From a virus, in the IMG/VR virus record IMGVR_UViG_3300044613_001625, positions 1 through 35,119 of that record: a stretch of DNA of 35,119 nucleotides. The stretch is one strand, 5' to 3'. Below, piece by piece: positions 1 to 6,559 of this stretch. The notes under the pieces are model-generated. The model ran no database searches. It was not told the origin of the DNA and saw only the letters and a list, made by a program, of their open reading frames with translations. The first letter of the stretch is position 1. The number at the start of each line of letters is the position of its first letter. The position numbers and the translations under genes are program-made.

Positions 1-127
1 ATAGCACGAACAATAGGCCTGTGCTAGTGACCGCCACGGCATCGCCAGGGACTAATGTGCATATCGTGACGACTAACGCATCGCGATATGACGAGGTATG
101 GTTATATGCGCATAATACCAATGCGAC
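1..127. repeat. Terminal direct repeat, left copy (contig overlap)
   Basis: Bases 1-127 are identical to 34993-35119. A perfect repeat of exactly 127 bases, a common maximum k-mer size in de Bruijn assemblers, that falls inside a coding sequence is best explained as the overlap of a circular assembly graph. The unique molecule is then 34,992 bp. The packaged phage genome may be circularly permuted or have other physical ends. Nothing here marks a real cos or terminal repeat. Confidence 0.95.
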
Positions 128-332
128 AACAAACGCGTCATTAACGGTGGAATTTGGTAGCAATGCATCGGATGATCTAATTTATGCAGCCATACCTGCA
201 CGTACAGGATTATATCTTATCGTTCCAGGCATCCCATTACAAGGCAATAGCACGCCTCCAATGGTGCGAGCAACGTCTAACATTGCCAATTCGGTTACAC
301 TATCTGGATGGGTCAATAGGATTATACCATGA
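1..332 (+). CDS. Small tail-region protein, 3' part of a gene cut by the contig ends
   Basis: This is the C-terminal 110 codons of a gene whose start (ATG at 34962) lies at the other end of the window. Joining 34962-34992 to 1-332 gives an uninterrupted 120-residue protein beginning MATIEKVHFTNST. A GTG at 21 is in frame but is not the likely start. The protein is rich in Asn, Thr and Ser, has alternating hydrophobic strands (VWLYAH, LTVEFGS, GLYLIVPGIPL) and no cysteine, so it looks like a compact beta protein. It sits between the long repetitive fibre and the Kelch-like fibre, and its stop overlaps the next start (ATGA). A virion or tail-tip role is inferred from position only; I do not recognise the family. 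Confidence 0.8.
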   Translation, partial: STNNRPVLVTATASPGTNVHIVTTNASRYDEVWLYAHNTNATTNASLTVEFGSNASDDLIYAAIPARTGLYLIVPGIPLQGNSTPPMVRATSNIANSVTLSGWVNRIIP

Positions 333-1321
333 GCAGATTAGGCCAAGCTTTAAGGGATCGTACACGCTCATCTATTGGGCAAGTAGATGATGTGTTATTA
401 TTTAAAAAATATGCAGAATATGGCTACTTTGCAGGTGGATTTACAACTGGATCAGTAATTGTAGCTACAGCAGATCGAATAACATTTAGTACATCTACTA
501 CGGCAGCTCAAACCAGCGCAAATTTATCTCAAGCCAGATGGGGAGTAGGAACAGTATCAGATAAGACAACATACGGTTATTTTGCTGGCGGTACTACCAG
601 TGCTGGTGTGGCTACAGCAGATCGTTTAACGTTTAGCACATCAACGACGGCAGCCCAGACTAGTGCTAATTTATCTCAAGCTAGATGGGGAGTAGCAGGA
701 TTATCAGATGGCACTACATATGGTTATTTTGCTGGTGGATTTACAGGCGCATCAGTAACTGTAGCTACTGGAGATCGTATAACATTTAGTACAAGTACGA
801 CGGCAGCACAAACAAGCGCTAATTTATCTCAAGCTAGATATTATTTATCAGGATTATCAGATGGCACTACATACGGTTATTTTGCTGGTGGATTGACAGG
901 CGCATCAGTAACTGTAGCTACTGGAGATCGTATAACATTTAGTACAAGTACGACGGCAGCTCAAACCAGTGCTAATTTATCTCAAGCTAGATATGTGTTA
1001 TCATCTGTATCAGATAATATTACATATGGCTACTTTGCAGGTGGATTTACAGGCGCATCAGTAGCTACAGCAGATCGTATAACCTTCAGTACATCAACTA
1101 CGGCAGCACAAACAAGTGCAAATTTGTCTACTGTTAGATATGGTATGGGAGGTTCTTCAGATGGCCAAACTTATGGGTATTTTGCAGGTGGTGATTCAGG
1201 CACTACTGTAGCTACAGCTGATCGTATAACGTTTAGCACAAGTACAACCGCAGCCCAAACAAGTGCTAATTTATCTCAAGCTAGAAATGGTGTAATGGGG
1301 CTTTCTGACTATGCAGTTTAA
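329..1321 (+). CDS. Tail fibre/adhesin with six Kelch-like repeats
   Basis: A 330-residue protein. After about 30 N-terminal residues come six repeats of 49-51 residues beginning at residues 31, 82, 131, 182, 233 and 282. Each has the pattern YGYFAGG, then ATxDRITFSTSTTAAQTSANLS, then R, then a short divergent segment and SD. The GG doublet after aromatic residues and the spaced Arg are typical of Kelch repeats, so a six-bladed beta-propeller is likely, with the N- and C-terminal strands closing the ring. Its place among the last tail genes suggests a distal fibre that binds a host surface glycan or protein. Start ATG overlaps the upstream stop. Variation is concentrated in the loops after FAGG and after the Arg. 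Arginine codons are largely AGA or CGT, unlike the CGN-rich head genes. The propeller is family knowledge plus inference; receptor binding is inferred. Confidence 0.8.
   Translation: MSRLGQALRDRTRSSIGQVDDVLLFKKYAEYGYFAGGFTTGSVIVATADRITFSTSTTAAQTSANLSQARWGVGTVSDKTTYGYFAGGTTSAGVATADRLTFSTSTTAAQTSANLSQARWGVAGLSDGTTYGYFAGGFTGASVTVATGDRITFSTSTTAAQTSANLSQARYYLSGLSDGTTYGYFAGGLTGASVTVATGDRITFSTSTTAAQTSANLSQARYVLSSVSDNITYGYFAGGFTGASVATADRITFSTSTTAAQTSANLSTVRYGMGGSSDGQTYGYFAGGDSGTTVATADRITFSTSTTAAQTSANLSQARNGVMGLSDYAV
719..1024 (+). repeat. Near-identical DNA units inside the Kelch-like gene
   Basis: The third (from 719) and fourth (from 872) coding repeats, each 153 bp, differ at only a handful of positions over their first ~120 bases, including synonymous sites, then diverge in the loop segment. 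This indicates recent duplication or gene conversion within the gene. Confidence 0.75.
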
Positions 1322-2435
1322 AGCAGATATACAATTGCTAAATGCTTTTAATGAAATTCAGCAGCCACGCTCTGAATTTGAGATGCGCCATTTTGTAATT
1401 AATAATCATGATACACCAATTCGCCAATATGCACAATGCGTGCTAGAACTATCGATACAATATGATAATCTTCGTTTAGCTGTTATAAATGCCGACATAA
1501 AAAAAGTTGAAATAGAAGAGCTTACTGAAAAAGGCGATCGTATTAGCAAATTTGAAGCGCATAAAAAACAGATAGAACTTGAACAGTTAGATCGCGCTAG
1601 GCTTGGTGCGCTCCGCGAATTTGAAACGCTTTATCGTATATGGCAAGAGTTCCCAGTCAAATATACACGCGCTGAAATTGATGCCGATCAAGCGACATAT
1701 TGGGATAAACGTTTGACGCGACAGGCAAACAACGACATTATAAGTAGTGGTCGTATAAGCGCTTCCAATTTAGATGCTCTTAGGATGATAGGTAAAAGTG
1801 CTGTACCTCAATTAGATATAGTGCGCGATGTAGAGCGTCGATATTTAAAAGAAGGCAACATACGATTACTTATCATTGTAGCTACTCAGGAAAAAGCAAT
1901 CGATGGATTGCCGTGCCTAGAAGATCTTACGATGCCTACTAATGCGCAGTACAAGATTTTAAACGTACATGGTCGCACTATTGACGATGCTTACGATTAT
2001 GCCGTGCAACAAGCGATGGAAGACAATGCCGATTTTTTAATAACGATTGAAGACGATACGTTTCCGCAGCAAGATGCCATCATTCGTTTACTTGACTACG
2101 CTCTTAACAATGAAAAAACGGTATTTGGTGGATGGTACCCGAAGCGCTCACATCCACGACAAGGCACAGCCATTGTGCAAAAAAAAGGCAAGCGTCAATT
2201 TTTAGATGATAGCATACCAGGGCTACACGATGTATATACTATTCCGATGGGATGTACGATCTATCCTATGGAATTATTTTACAAGATACCACGACCATGG
2301 TTTGTGACTACTAATGTAATGACGCAGGATAGCTTCTTTAGTCAGCTTGCCCGTGAGGCTGGTTATAAATTAGTCGTTGACACCGAAATTAAATGCAAAC
2401 ATATCGATCGAAAAACAAAGGAGATATTTGAATGA
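1311..2435 (+). CDS. Helical phage domain fused to a GT-A-type glycosyltransferase
   Basis: 374 residues in two parts. Residues 1 to ~185 are charged and helical (many Glu/Lys/Arg, a coiled-coil-like stretch around 60-115) and resemble a stand-alone protein I recall from Bacteroidota phages, function unknown. Residues ~187-374 look like a GT-A glycosyltransferase: a first strand LLIIVATQ, then a helix, FLITIEDDTFP with the EDD metal-binding motif, a segment FGGWYPKR, and MGCTIYP near the acceptor site, ending with QDSFFSQLAREAGY. The closest relative in this window is the gene at 30406, which has the same order (FIDSDI, GGIYLKK, GTGFMMI, EDYYFCQLAAELGY). It overlaps the Kelch-like gene by 11 bp, which suggests co-expression with the fibre. 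Transfer to a virion protein is a hypothesis; the fusion could tether the enzyme to the assembling tail. Confidence 0.75.
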   Translation: MQFKADIQLLNAFNEIQQPRSEFEMRHFVINNHDTPIRQYAQCVLELSIQYDNLRLAVINADIKKVEIEELTEKGDRISKFEAHKKQIELEQLDRARLGALREFETLYRIWQEFPVKYTRAEIDADQATYWDKRLTRQANNDIISSGRISASNLDALRMIGKSAVPQLDIVRDVERRYLKEGNIRLLIIVATQEKAIDGLPCLEDLTMPTNAQYKILNVHGRTIDDAYDYAVQQAMEDNADFLITIEDDTFPQQDAIIRLLDYALNNEKTVFGGWYPKRSHPRQGTAIVQKKGKRQFLDDSIPGLHDVYTIPMGCTIYPMELFYKIPRPWFVTTNVMTQDSFFSQLAREAGYKLVVDTEIKCKHIDRKTKEIFE

Positions 2436-2773
2436 TAGACGAGCCAGTAGTTTATGTCAATGAGCCAGGTCAAAAAGTACTTTATAGCCTACAATGGATT
2501 AACGGCGTAGGGTATCAACCTTATGATCAATTATCTGTTTTAAATGTGACTTTCACGGGTGGTATCGCTATGCATAATTATAGATATCTTGGCAGGATAG
2601 AAGGTACAGAAACTGAAATTGAATCAGCTATAAACGCATGCGGTGGTTTTTCAATGATGCCTATATCCGATCAAGATGCTGAAACATTTTTTTACAATGG
2701 TATCGAACCAGCATCAGTATTTGAGCGAATAACCGCATCTGAACTATTAATTGATATATTAGGAGATCCATAA
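2432..2773 (+). CDS. Unknown 113-residue protein in the tail-lysis interval
   Basis: 113 residues, no recognised domain, no signal peptide or membrane segment. It contains beta-like stretches (KVLYSLQWINGVGY, LNVTFTGGIAM) and an acidic C-terminus. An AAAGGAG Shine-Dalgarno-like sequence lies about 8 bases before the ATG, which overlaps the upstream stop (ATGA). It sits between the glycosyltransferase fusion and an XkdX-like peptide, where other phages place small distal-tail or fibre-associated proteins. The function is not assigned. Confidence 0.7.
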   Translation: MIDEPVVYVNEPGQKVLYSLQWINGVGYQPYDQLSVLNVTFTGGIAMHNYRYLGRIEGTETEIESAINACGGFSMMPISDQDAETFFYNGIEPASVFERITASELLIDILGDP

Positions 2774-2907
2774 TGTATAATAGAGTGTTATTACGATGGA
2801 TTGAAAAGCGTATAACAGTTGATCAAATACATCTACTTGTTCGCACTAATTGGTTGACACAAGAGCAAGCCGATGAGATAATAGCTACTCCGCAAAATGA
2901 CATATAG
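2773..2907 (+). CDS. XkdX-like small protein
   Basis: 44 residues (MYNRVLLRWIEKR...). The pattern of a helix with aromatic and basic residues, then an ITVDQIHLLVRTNWLTQEQADEI segment, matches the XkdX family of ~45-residue proteins that many tailed phages encode just upstream of holin and lysin genes. Family members usually read as KxxYxxGxYTxEDVxxFVxxGxITxEEYxxI. The start overlaps the previous stop as TAATG, after a GGAG sequence, and its end overlaps the lysin start by 11 bp. The biochemical role of the family is unknown. Confidence 0.65.
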   Translation: MYNRVLLRWIEKRITVDQIHLLVRTNWLTQEQADEIIATPQNDI

Positions 2908-3484
2908 CCCTGATCAAATAGAGCGCGCTGTCAAAGCCAAAGGCTACGCATGGTTTACGGGTGGCAATTATAATTTAAACATTGTAGGCATCCGTAACGC
3001 CTTCACGGGCGATGTAGTGACCAACTGGTTCGACGATCATATCACGCTTACCTACAGCGTAGACGGATCACAGCGCTTCCATATTTGGCCTATAACGACA
3101 GATCCGGGTATCAAGGGCGTGATAGCATTCCAAGCTAAGAATGGCGTGGCTAGGATTAAAGCAGGCCAGTACCGTGGCGCGTATCAGATCGGTCTGCACC
3201 GTGGAAGATACAAGGCGTTAGTACAACGTAAGCCCGTCACCGTATGGCGTGACGCTAACAAGGACACTAAGTTTGACGAAGTGGCAACACAAACGGGTAT
3301 GTTTGGCATCAATATTCACAAGGCAGGACGTAATAGCGTAGCCGTTGACGACTGGTCGCATGGCTGCCAGGTTTTTAAGCGTTGGACGGACTATAATCAA
3401 TTTATTGCGCTCTGTGAAATGGCGCGATCTATATACGGAAACTCTTTCACCTATACATTACTTGAAAGCGATGACATCAAATAA
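2897..3484 (+). CDS. Putative endolysin with YkuD-type (L,D-transpeptidase-like) active site
   Basis: 195 residues with no signal peptide. The motif GINIHKAG (His141) followed 13 residues later by SHGC (154-157) reproduces the His...Ser-His-Gly-Cys signature of YkuD/L,D-transpeptidase-like enzymes, with Cys157 as the expected nucleophile. The N-terminal ~130 residues are rich in Trp, Tyr and Gly beta-strands. In a phage and next to a coiled-coil membrane protein, peptidoglycan cleavage or cross-link editing at lysis is the likely role. Some phage lysins with this motif are annotated only as hypothetical, so the exact bond attacked is not known. It overlaps the next gene's start by 14 bp. Confidence 0.6.
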   Translation: MTYSPDQIERAVKAKGYAWFTGGNYNLNIVGIRNAFTGDVVTNWFDDHITLTYSVDGSQRFHIWPITTDPGIKGVIAFQAKNGVARIKAGQYRGAYQIGLHRGRYKALVQRKPVTVWRDANKDTKFDEVATQTGMFGINIHKAGRNSVAVDDWSHGCQVFKRWTDYNQFIALCEMARSIYGNSFTYTLLESDDIK

Positions 3485-3776
3485 GCCAACATCATCAACT
3501 ATTAAACGAATGGATGCGATTGATAAGCGTATGGATAACATTGAAACGCGTCTGGATAACATTGAAAGCAAGATTAATTTGATCTATACCGTCATTGTTG
3601 GCAATGAGTTGGACAAAAAGACTGGATTAATGTATCGCCTTCAACAAATCGAACGTGAACTTGATCAGGTGACAGAGCAGAACAATAGATTCAAATGGAT
3701 CAGCATCGGCATTGCCGTTGGATCTGGCGCCCTTGGTGGCGGGATTATGAATACGATCATATCACGACTCCTGTAA
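3471..3776 (+). CDS. XhlA-like coiled-coil membrane protein (lysis accessory/holin candidate)
   Basis: 101 residues starting at MTSNKPTSST. A longer in-frame extension back to 3345 would overlap most of the lysin 3' end and is rejected. Residues ~12-45 form heptads (KRMDAIDKRMDNIETRLDNI), a second helix follows (YRLQQIERELDQVTEQ), and residues ~77-97 make one glycine-rich transmembrane helix with a short basic tail (SRLL). This N-cytoplasmic coiled coil plus C-terminal membrane helix is the layout of XhlA/haemolysin-type holin partners. It is the last gene before the terminator cluster. A spanin-like or tail role is less likely. Confidence 0.65.
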   Translation: MTSNKPTSSTIKRMDAIDKRMDNIETRLDNIESKINLIYTVIVGNELDKKTGLMYRLQQIERELDQVTEQNNRFKWISIGIAVGSGALGGGIMNTIISRLL

Positions 3777-3791
3777 GAGTTAGGGAACAAG

Positions 3792-3820
3792 ATGCCGGAT
3801 TTGATCATTCGGCATTTTCT
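3792..3820 (+). terminator. Hairpin with T-rich tail after the lysis genes
   Basis: ATGCCG (3792-3797) pairs with CGGCAT (3810-3815) around a 12-base loop, followed by TTTCT. It lies 15 bases after the last late-gene stop. A weak to moderate intrinsic terminator. Confidence 0.55.
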
Positions 3821-3880
3821 TATATCTTGAGTCGTTAGAAGAAAATGGGACATGCATAATTCAAATCACTAGAGTTAGCT

Positions 3881-3905
3881 TGCCTAGCGTTTGATAGCCT
3901 AGGCA
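3881..3905. other. Inverted repeat in the late/early intergenic region
   Basis: TGCCTAG (3881-3887) and CTAGGCA (3899-3905) form a perfect 7-bp stem with an 11-base loop and no T-tract. It may be an operator or an RNA hairpin. The 288-base gap 3777-4064 otherwise holds two terminators and the early promoter. Confidence 0.35.
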
Positions 3906-3941
3906 TCATCGCAAGTTAGTTAGTTTGACAGTAACCTCAGA

Positions 3942-3976
3942 AAGCCTTTGCTTTGACCAGCAAGGGCTTTTTTTTT
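3942..3976 (+). terminator. Strong intrinsic terminator closing the late operon
   Basis: AAGCCTTTGCT (3942-3952) pairs with AGCAAGGGCTT (3959-3969), 11 bp with one G-U, loop of 6, and the T-run extends through 3976. It ends late transcription about 28 bases before the early promoter -33 element. Confidence 0.85.
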
Positions 3977-4003
3977 GTTAGAATATTAAAACACTTGTTG
4001 TTT

Positions 4004-4039
4004 TTTGTAACTTTATTGTACAAAATTGTATTATATTTG
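4004..4039 (+). promoter_or_regulatory. Early promoter of Bacteroidota type
   Basis: TATATTTG at 4032-4039 is an exact match to the TAnnTTTG -7 element, with TTTG at 4004-4007 as the -33 element (24-base gap, slightly long). The surrounding ~60 bases are very AT-rich. Transcription should start near 4046, about 19 bases before the ATG at 4065. Confidence 0.6.
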
Positions 4040-4040
4040 T

Positions 4041-4064
4041 ACATACACGTTAACACATACACGT
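4041..4064. promoter_or_regulatory. Tandem direct repeat, putative operator
   Basis: ACATACACGT occurs at 4041-4050 and again at 4055-4064, separated by TAAC (14-bp period). The pair covers the predicted transcription start and ends at the start codon of a ribbon-helix-helix-like gene. RHH repressors bind such direct repeats as adjacent dimers, so autoregulation is plausible. Confidence 0.5.
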
Positions 4065-4205
4065 ATGGAAACAACACAAAAACGCAATATTCATATTCAG
4101 TTACCAATTACCTGGTGCAAATGGCTGATCAGCAAGTACGGATCAGTTGGACTTGGCATCAAGGCGATCATAGCTGAGGCATACCACAAGGACAACAATG
4201 GATAA
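4065..4205 (+). CDS. Small ribbon-helix-helix-like protein, probable early regulator
   Basis: 46 residues starting METTQKRNIHIQLP. A basic N-terminus leads into a short beta strand (NIHIQLP), then helix A (TWCKWLISKYG), a turn and helix B (GLGIKAIIAEAYHK), the order and size of CopG/Arc/MetJ-type DNA-binding proteins. It is the first gene after the early promoter and its start abuts the ACATACACGT repeats, which fits autoregulation. Its stop overlaps the next gene start by 8 bp. The fold is inferred from pattern only; the Trp-rich helix A is unusual. Confidence 0.6.
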   Translation: METTQKRNIHIQLPITWCKWLISKYGSVGLGIKAIIAEAYHKDNNG

Positions 4206-4395
4206 CAACGAATATTTAGACGCAATCTTTCACATGAAGGACTTGCAATTTATGCACGGCGAAGCGCAGTTTATGGCACTGATGGCACTATACGCCAGCG
4301 ATGATAGCGCATGGCTGCGCTGGAATATTGAACTACGTAAGCTATCGGTAGCGATTCATCACCGAACCTATTACAAGGACAAAACCAATGATTGA
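4198..4395 (+). CDS. Unknown 65-residue early protein
   Basis: 65 residues, mostly helical, Met- and Ala-rich (IFHMKDLQFMHGEAQFMALMAL), with a hydrophilic C-terminus. No recognised domain. It is translationally coupled to the preceding RHH-like gene (8-bp overlap) and to the following membrane peptide (8-bp overlap). First-expressed small phage proteins of this kind often target host functions, but nothing in the sequence shows this. Confidence 0.65.
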   Translation: MDNNEYLDAIFHMKDLQFMHGEAQFMALMALYASDDSAWLRWNIELRKLSVAIHHRTYYKDKTND

Positions 4396-4453
4396 AGTTT
4401 TATTTTTCGCCTTTGTTGTAGGTGTATTAATTTACAACGGCGAGTTCGAATAA
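4388..4453 (+). CDS. 21-residue single-span membrane peptide
   Basis: MIEVLFFAFVVGVLIYNGEFE: one hydrophobic helix of ~15 residues flanked by acidic residues. Its ATG overlaps the previous stop by 8 bp and it ends directly at a 9-bp hairpin. Very short, so coding is supported only by the overlap pattern and the clean hydrophobic composition. Confidence 0.45.
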   Translation: MIEVLFFAFVVGVLIYNGEFE

Positions 4454-4483
4454 AAGTGCCATACGGTTCAGAGCATGGCACTT
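4454..4483 (+). other. 9-bp stem-loop immediately after a stop codon
   Basis: AAGTGCCAT (4454-4462) pairs perfectly with ATGGCACTT (4475-4483), loop 12. No T-tract follows, so it is more likely an attenuator, processing or RNA-stability element than a terminator. Confidence 0.55.
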
Positions 4484-4496
4484 ACCTTAATGCAAT

Positions 4497-4507
4497 CACA
4501 TAACTAA
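4497..4507 (+). promoter_or_regulatory. CACATAACTAA leader element, copy 1
   Basis: This 11-mer lies exactly 13 bases before the ATG at 4521. An identical copy lies exactly 13 bases before the ATG at 6560. Both follow a perfect stem-loop. Possibly a translation or transcription start element. Confidence 0.3.
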
Positions 4508-4520
4508 TCGACGCAAAGAT

Positions 4521-4967
4521 ATGATACTAAGTGACGTTTACCAAATCATAAGCAACCTTGACTACGAAATTGAGCAAGGTCACCTTAACCCGCTCAAAGG
4601 CTACGCTGAGTGTAAGCTATTAGCCGACCTATGTGCATCCATTATGGATAAGCACAAAGCCAGCGCGATCGCTGAGCGCATGAAGTACGGAAAGGAAGAA
4701 GTACTAATTAATGACTATGTCATTGATCACGTTCCGGGTCGTAAGATGCTAAGTTACAAGCACAACGAGACATGGCAAGAGCTTAACCGCAGGCTTAAAG
4801 AACATGAACAGCTAATGGCTATGGCTGCTAGTAATGTACCCGTTGCCAACACTGAAACGGGTGAAATGATTGAACCAGCGCAAGTTAGCTACAGCGCTGA
4901 ATCACTAAGATTTACTTATAAAAGACCCGAAACCCTTAACTATCGACGACCTGAGGAGATCAAATGA
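4521..4967 (+). CDS. Unknown early protein upstream of the ERF gene
   Basis: 148 residues. The N-terminal half is helical with a conserved-looking core (LDYEIEQGHLNPLKGYAECKL, LADLCASIMDKHKASAI) and resembles proteins that commonly precede recombination genes in Bacteroidota phages; I know no function. The C-terminal half is polar (RRLKEHEQLM... KRPETLNYRRPEEIK). It overlaps the next gene by ATGA and precedes two small helical genes and the ERF gene. A role with the annealing protein is suggested by context only. Confidence 0.75.
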   Translation: MILSDVYQIISNLDYEIEQGHLNPLKGYAECKLLADLCASIMDKHKASAIAERMKYGKEEVLINDYVIDHVPGRKMLSYKHNETWQELNRRLKEHEQLMAMAASNVPVANTETGEMIEPAQVSYSAESLRFTYKRPETLNYRRPEEIK

Positions 4968-5164
4968 ATAAGCAACTAACCGCTGCCGACTACCTACGCA
5001 TTCGCCAATACATAATTCAAGCAATCTGCGCGCTACCTTTTGAAGAGCGTGAGACTGGCTATCAAACGTTAGACATTCTACTTCAACTTTTAAGTGACGA
5101 AGACTTAAAAAAAATCGTAGAAAATACATATAACGAGTATATAAATCCATCCGTGGAGGCGTAA
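4964..5164 (+). CDS. Small helical protein, paralogue A of a tandem pair
   Basis: 66 residues. The core ADYLRIRQYIIQAICALPFEE ... TLDILLQLLSDEDLKKIVE aligns with the next gene (DYIELRAFIDRAFSELS ... LCELLLDQLNERDQNRLMEL), so the two look like a diverged tandem duplication. GAGGAG lies before the ATG. No known domain; probably a three-helix protein. It is followed by its paralogue after 2 bases. Confidence 0.65.
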   Translation: MNKQLTAADYLRIRQYIIQAICALPFEERETGYQTLDILLQLLSDEDLKKIVENTYNEYINPSVEA

Positions 5165-5166
5165 CT

Positions 5167-5343
5167 ATGGACAAGTTAAACCTAGATGATTACATTGAAT
5201 TGCGTGCATTTATCGACCGCGCCTTTAGTGAACTGTCAGCGCCTAACGCCTATAAACATTGGTCATACCTTTGTGAGTTACTACTGGATCAGCTAAATGA
5301 GCGCGACCAAAATAGACTTATGGAACTTATCAAACGTGATTAA
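5167..5343 (+). CDS. Small helical protein, paralogue B of a tandem pair
   Basis: 58 residues (MDKLNLDDYIELRAFIDRAF...). Strong GGAGG sequence about 8 bases before the ATG. Same length class, predicted helices and DY-x-x-x-R start pattern as the preceding gene. Its stop directly abuts the ATG of the ERF gene (TAAATG), so it is almost certainly translated with it. Function unknown. Confidence 0.7.
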   Translation: MDKLNLDDYIELRAFIDRAFSELSAPNAYKHWSYLCELLLDQLNERDQNRLMELIKRD

Positions 5344-5979
5344 ATGAATACTTCAACTAACATAACTAAATTGAGCATCGCCCTTGTGAAAGCACAGGGC
5401 GAGCTCAACGCCGTCAGCAAAGACGGCAAAAACCCACACTTTAAAAGCACCTACGCGACGCTTCAAAATATCGTTGAGTCAACACGTGATGTCTTGCACC
5501 GCCATGGCCTAGCCGTTGTGCAAACATTCAGTCAGACCGATGGAACGTACATTGACCTTACGACGACACTTGTGCATGAGTCTGGCGAATGGATCAGCGG
5601 AACGATTACGGTGCGACCAACGAAGCCTGACCCTCAGGGGCTTGGATCGGCTGCAACCTACGCCCGCCGATACGCTTACGCTGCAATACTTGGCATAGTG
5701 GCCGATGACGACGACGACGGCAATGCAGCAAGCGCACCGAATAACGATCGCGCGCCACAGGGTAAATATGAAAGTGACACACGCGAATGGCTCAACATAT
5801 TGGATCGCGATGGCAATCTGACCGATAAAGGTACTAAAATTGCTATGCGTTTAGCCGAAGATGGCGAGGCATGGATGGCGCTCGAAGCCAAGTATCGAAT
5901 GAGCAGCGCTACGCGCAACGCGCTTAAAGAAGTGGTAGACAAATTACGAACCAATCAACAATTTGAGCTAACACCATGA
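5344..5979 (+). CDS. erf: ERF-family single-strand annealing protein
   Basis: 211 residues. The first ~130 match the ERF superfamily: a start with ALVKAQGEL, NPHFKSTYATLQNI, VLHRHGLAVVQ, TTLVHESGEW and the signature PQGLGSAATYARRYAYAAILGI followed by the acidic run ADDDDDG. ERF proteins anneal complementary single strands in phage recombination and genome circularisation. The C-terminal ~80 residues are helical and variable, as in other members, and may recruit a single-strand-binding protein. It begins directly at the previous stop and overlaps the next gene by 4 bp. No exonuclease partner is obvious; the VRR-NUC protein downstream is a candidate nuclease. Confidence 0.9.
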   Translation: MNTSTNITKLSIALVKAQGELNAVSKDGKNPHFKSTYATLQNIVESTRDVLHRHGLAVVQTFSQTDGTYIDLTTTLVHESGEWISGTITVRPTKPDPQGLGSAATYARRYAYAAILGIVADDDDDGNAASAPNNDRAPQGKYESDTREWLNILDRDGNLTDKGTKIAMRLAEDGEAWMALEAKYRMSSATRNALKEVVDKLRTNQQFELTP

Positions 5980-6350
5980 AAAAGGGCAACGTTAACATTT
6001 ACGATTTGTTACAAGTCGAAACATCTTTAAGGTATTATTTGCGTCGAATTAATTACAAAGTTCAACCTAATGATTACGTTAACTGTTTTTACATACCATC
6101 CACAATGAAAAATATAGCAGCCTTTAAACAACGTGATGTACAAATGTATTACAAGGGTAAATTGATGGAGCCTAGAATGAGTGTTTGCCTAGTTAAGGAA
6201 ATTGACGTAGATTTAACGGGTTTATATATCAAACAGCAAGCCGAATACAATAGCGTACATCATCCAATGTCAATCACAACTTATGCCAGTCACATCAAGG
6301 AGAATGAAAAGGTATGCAAGCAAATAAAAATAGGAAATTACACCACTTAG
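5976..6350 (+). CDS. Unknown 124-residue protein after ERF
   Basis: 124 residues, basic, with many Tyr and Lys and no recognised motif. The start overlaps the ERF stop (ATGA). It is AT-rich relative to ERF. A role in recombination or replication is inferred from position only. Confidence 0.65.
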   Translation: MKKGNVNIYDLLQVETSLRYYLRRINYKVQPNDYVNCFYIPSTMKNIAAFKQRDVQMYYKGKLMEPRMSVCLVKEIDVDLTGLYIKQQAEYNSVHHPMSITTYASHIKENEKVCKQIKIGNYTT

Positions 6351-6475
6351 ATATACGCGATGTTCGGATGTCTAACGGGCGGATTGTTAGGATACGAGAG
6401 AGACGCAGCTTTGACGAGCGTTATTATCCGAAGCTGTACACATACGAAGATGTACCGATCAGAAAAAGCAAATAG
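6314..6475 (+). CDS. Small very basic protein (53 residues)
   Basis: MQANKNRKLHHLDIR... 53 residues, about a third Arg or Lys, overlapping the previous gene by 37 bp in another frame. AAAAGG lies before the ATG. The composition suggests nucleic-acid binding, but no fold is recognised. It is the last gene before a stem-loop and the lysin leader. Confidence 0.5.
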   Translation: MQANKNRKLHHLDIRDVRMSNGRIVRIRERRSFDERYYPKLYTYEDVPIRKSK

Positions 6476-6489
6476 GTTGAATCATGATT

Positions 6490-6515
6490 GATGCTAGGTG
6501 TGAAAGTCTAGCATC
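6490..6515 (+). other. 8-bp stem-loop before the glucosaminidase gene
   Basis: GATGCTAG (6490-6497) pairs perfectly with CTAGCATC (6508-6515), loop 10, no T-run. It parallels the stem-loop at 4454-4483: both are followed by CACATAACTAA and a start codon. Confidence 0.5.
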
Positions 6516-6535
6516 TATTCGCCCTTTATAAACAA

Positions 6536-6546
6536 CACATAACTAA
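6536..6546 (+). promoter_or_regulatory. CACATAACTAA leader element, copy 2
   Basis: Identical 11-mer to 4497-4507 and again exactly 13 bases before an ATG (6560). Confidence 0.3.
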
Positions 6547-6559
6547 ACATATATGCATC

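Noticed and set aside
3345-3470. Upstream extension of the coiled-coil membrane protein
   Set aside because: It would overlap most of the lysin 3' end in another frame; the ATG at 3471 gives the usual short overlap.
3881-3905. Inverted repeat as a third terminator
   Set aside because: The stem is perfect but no T-tract follows on either strand close enough to act.
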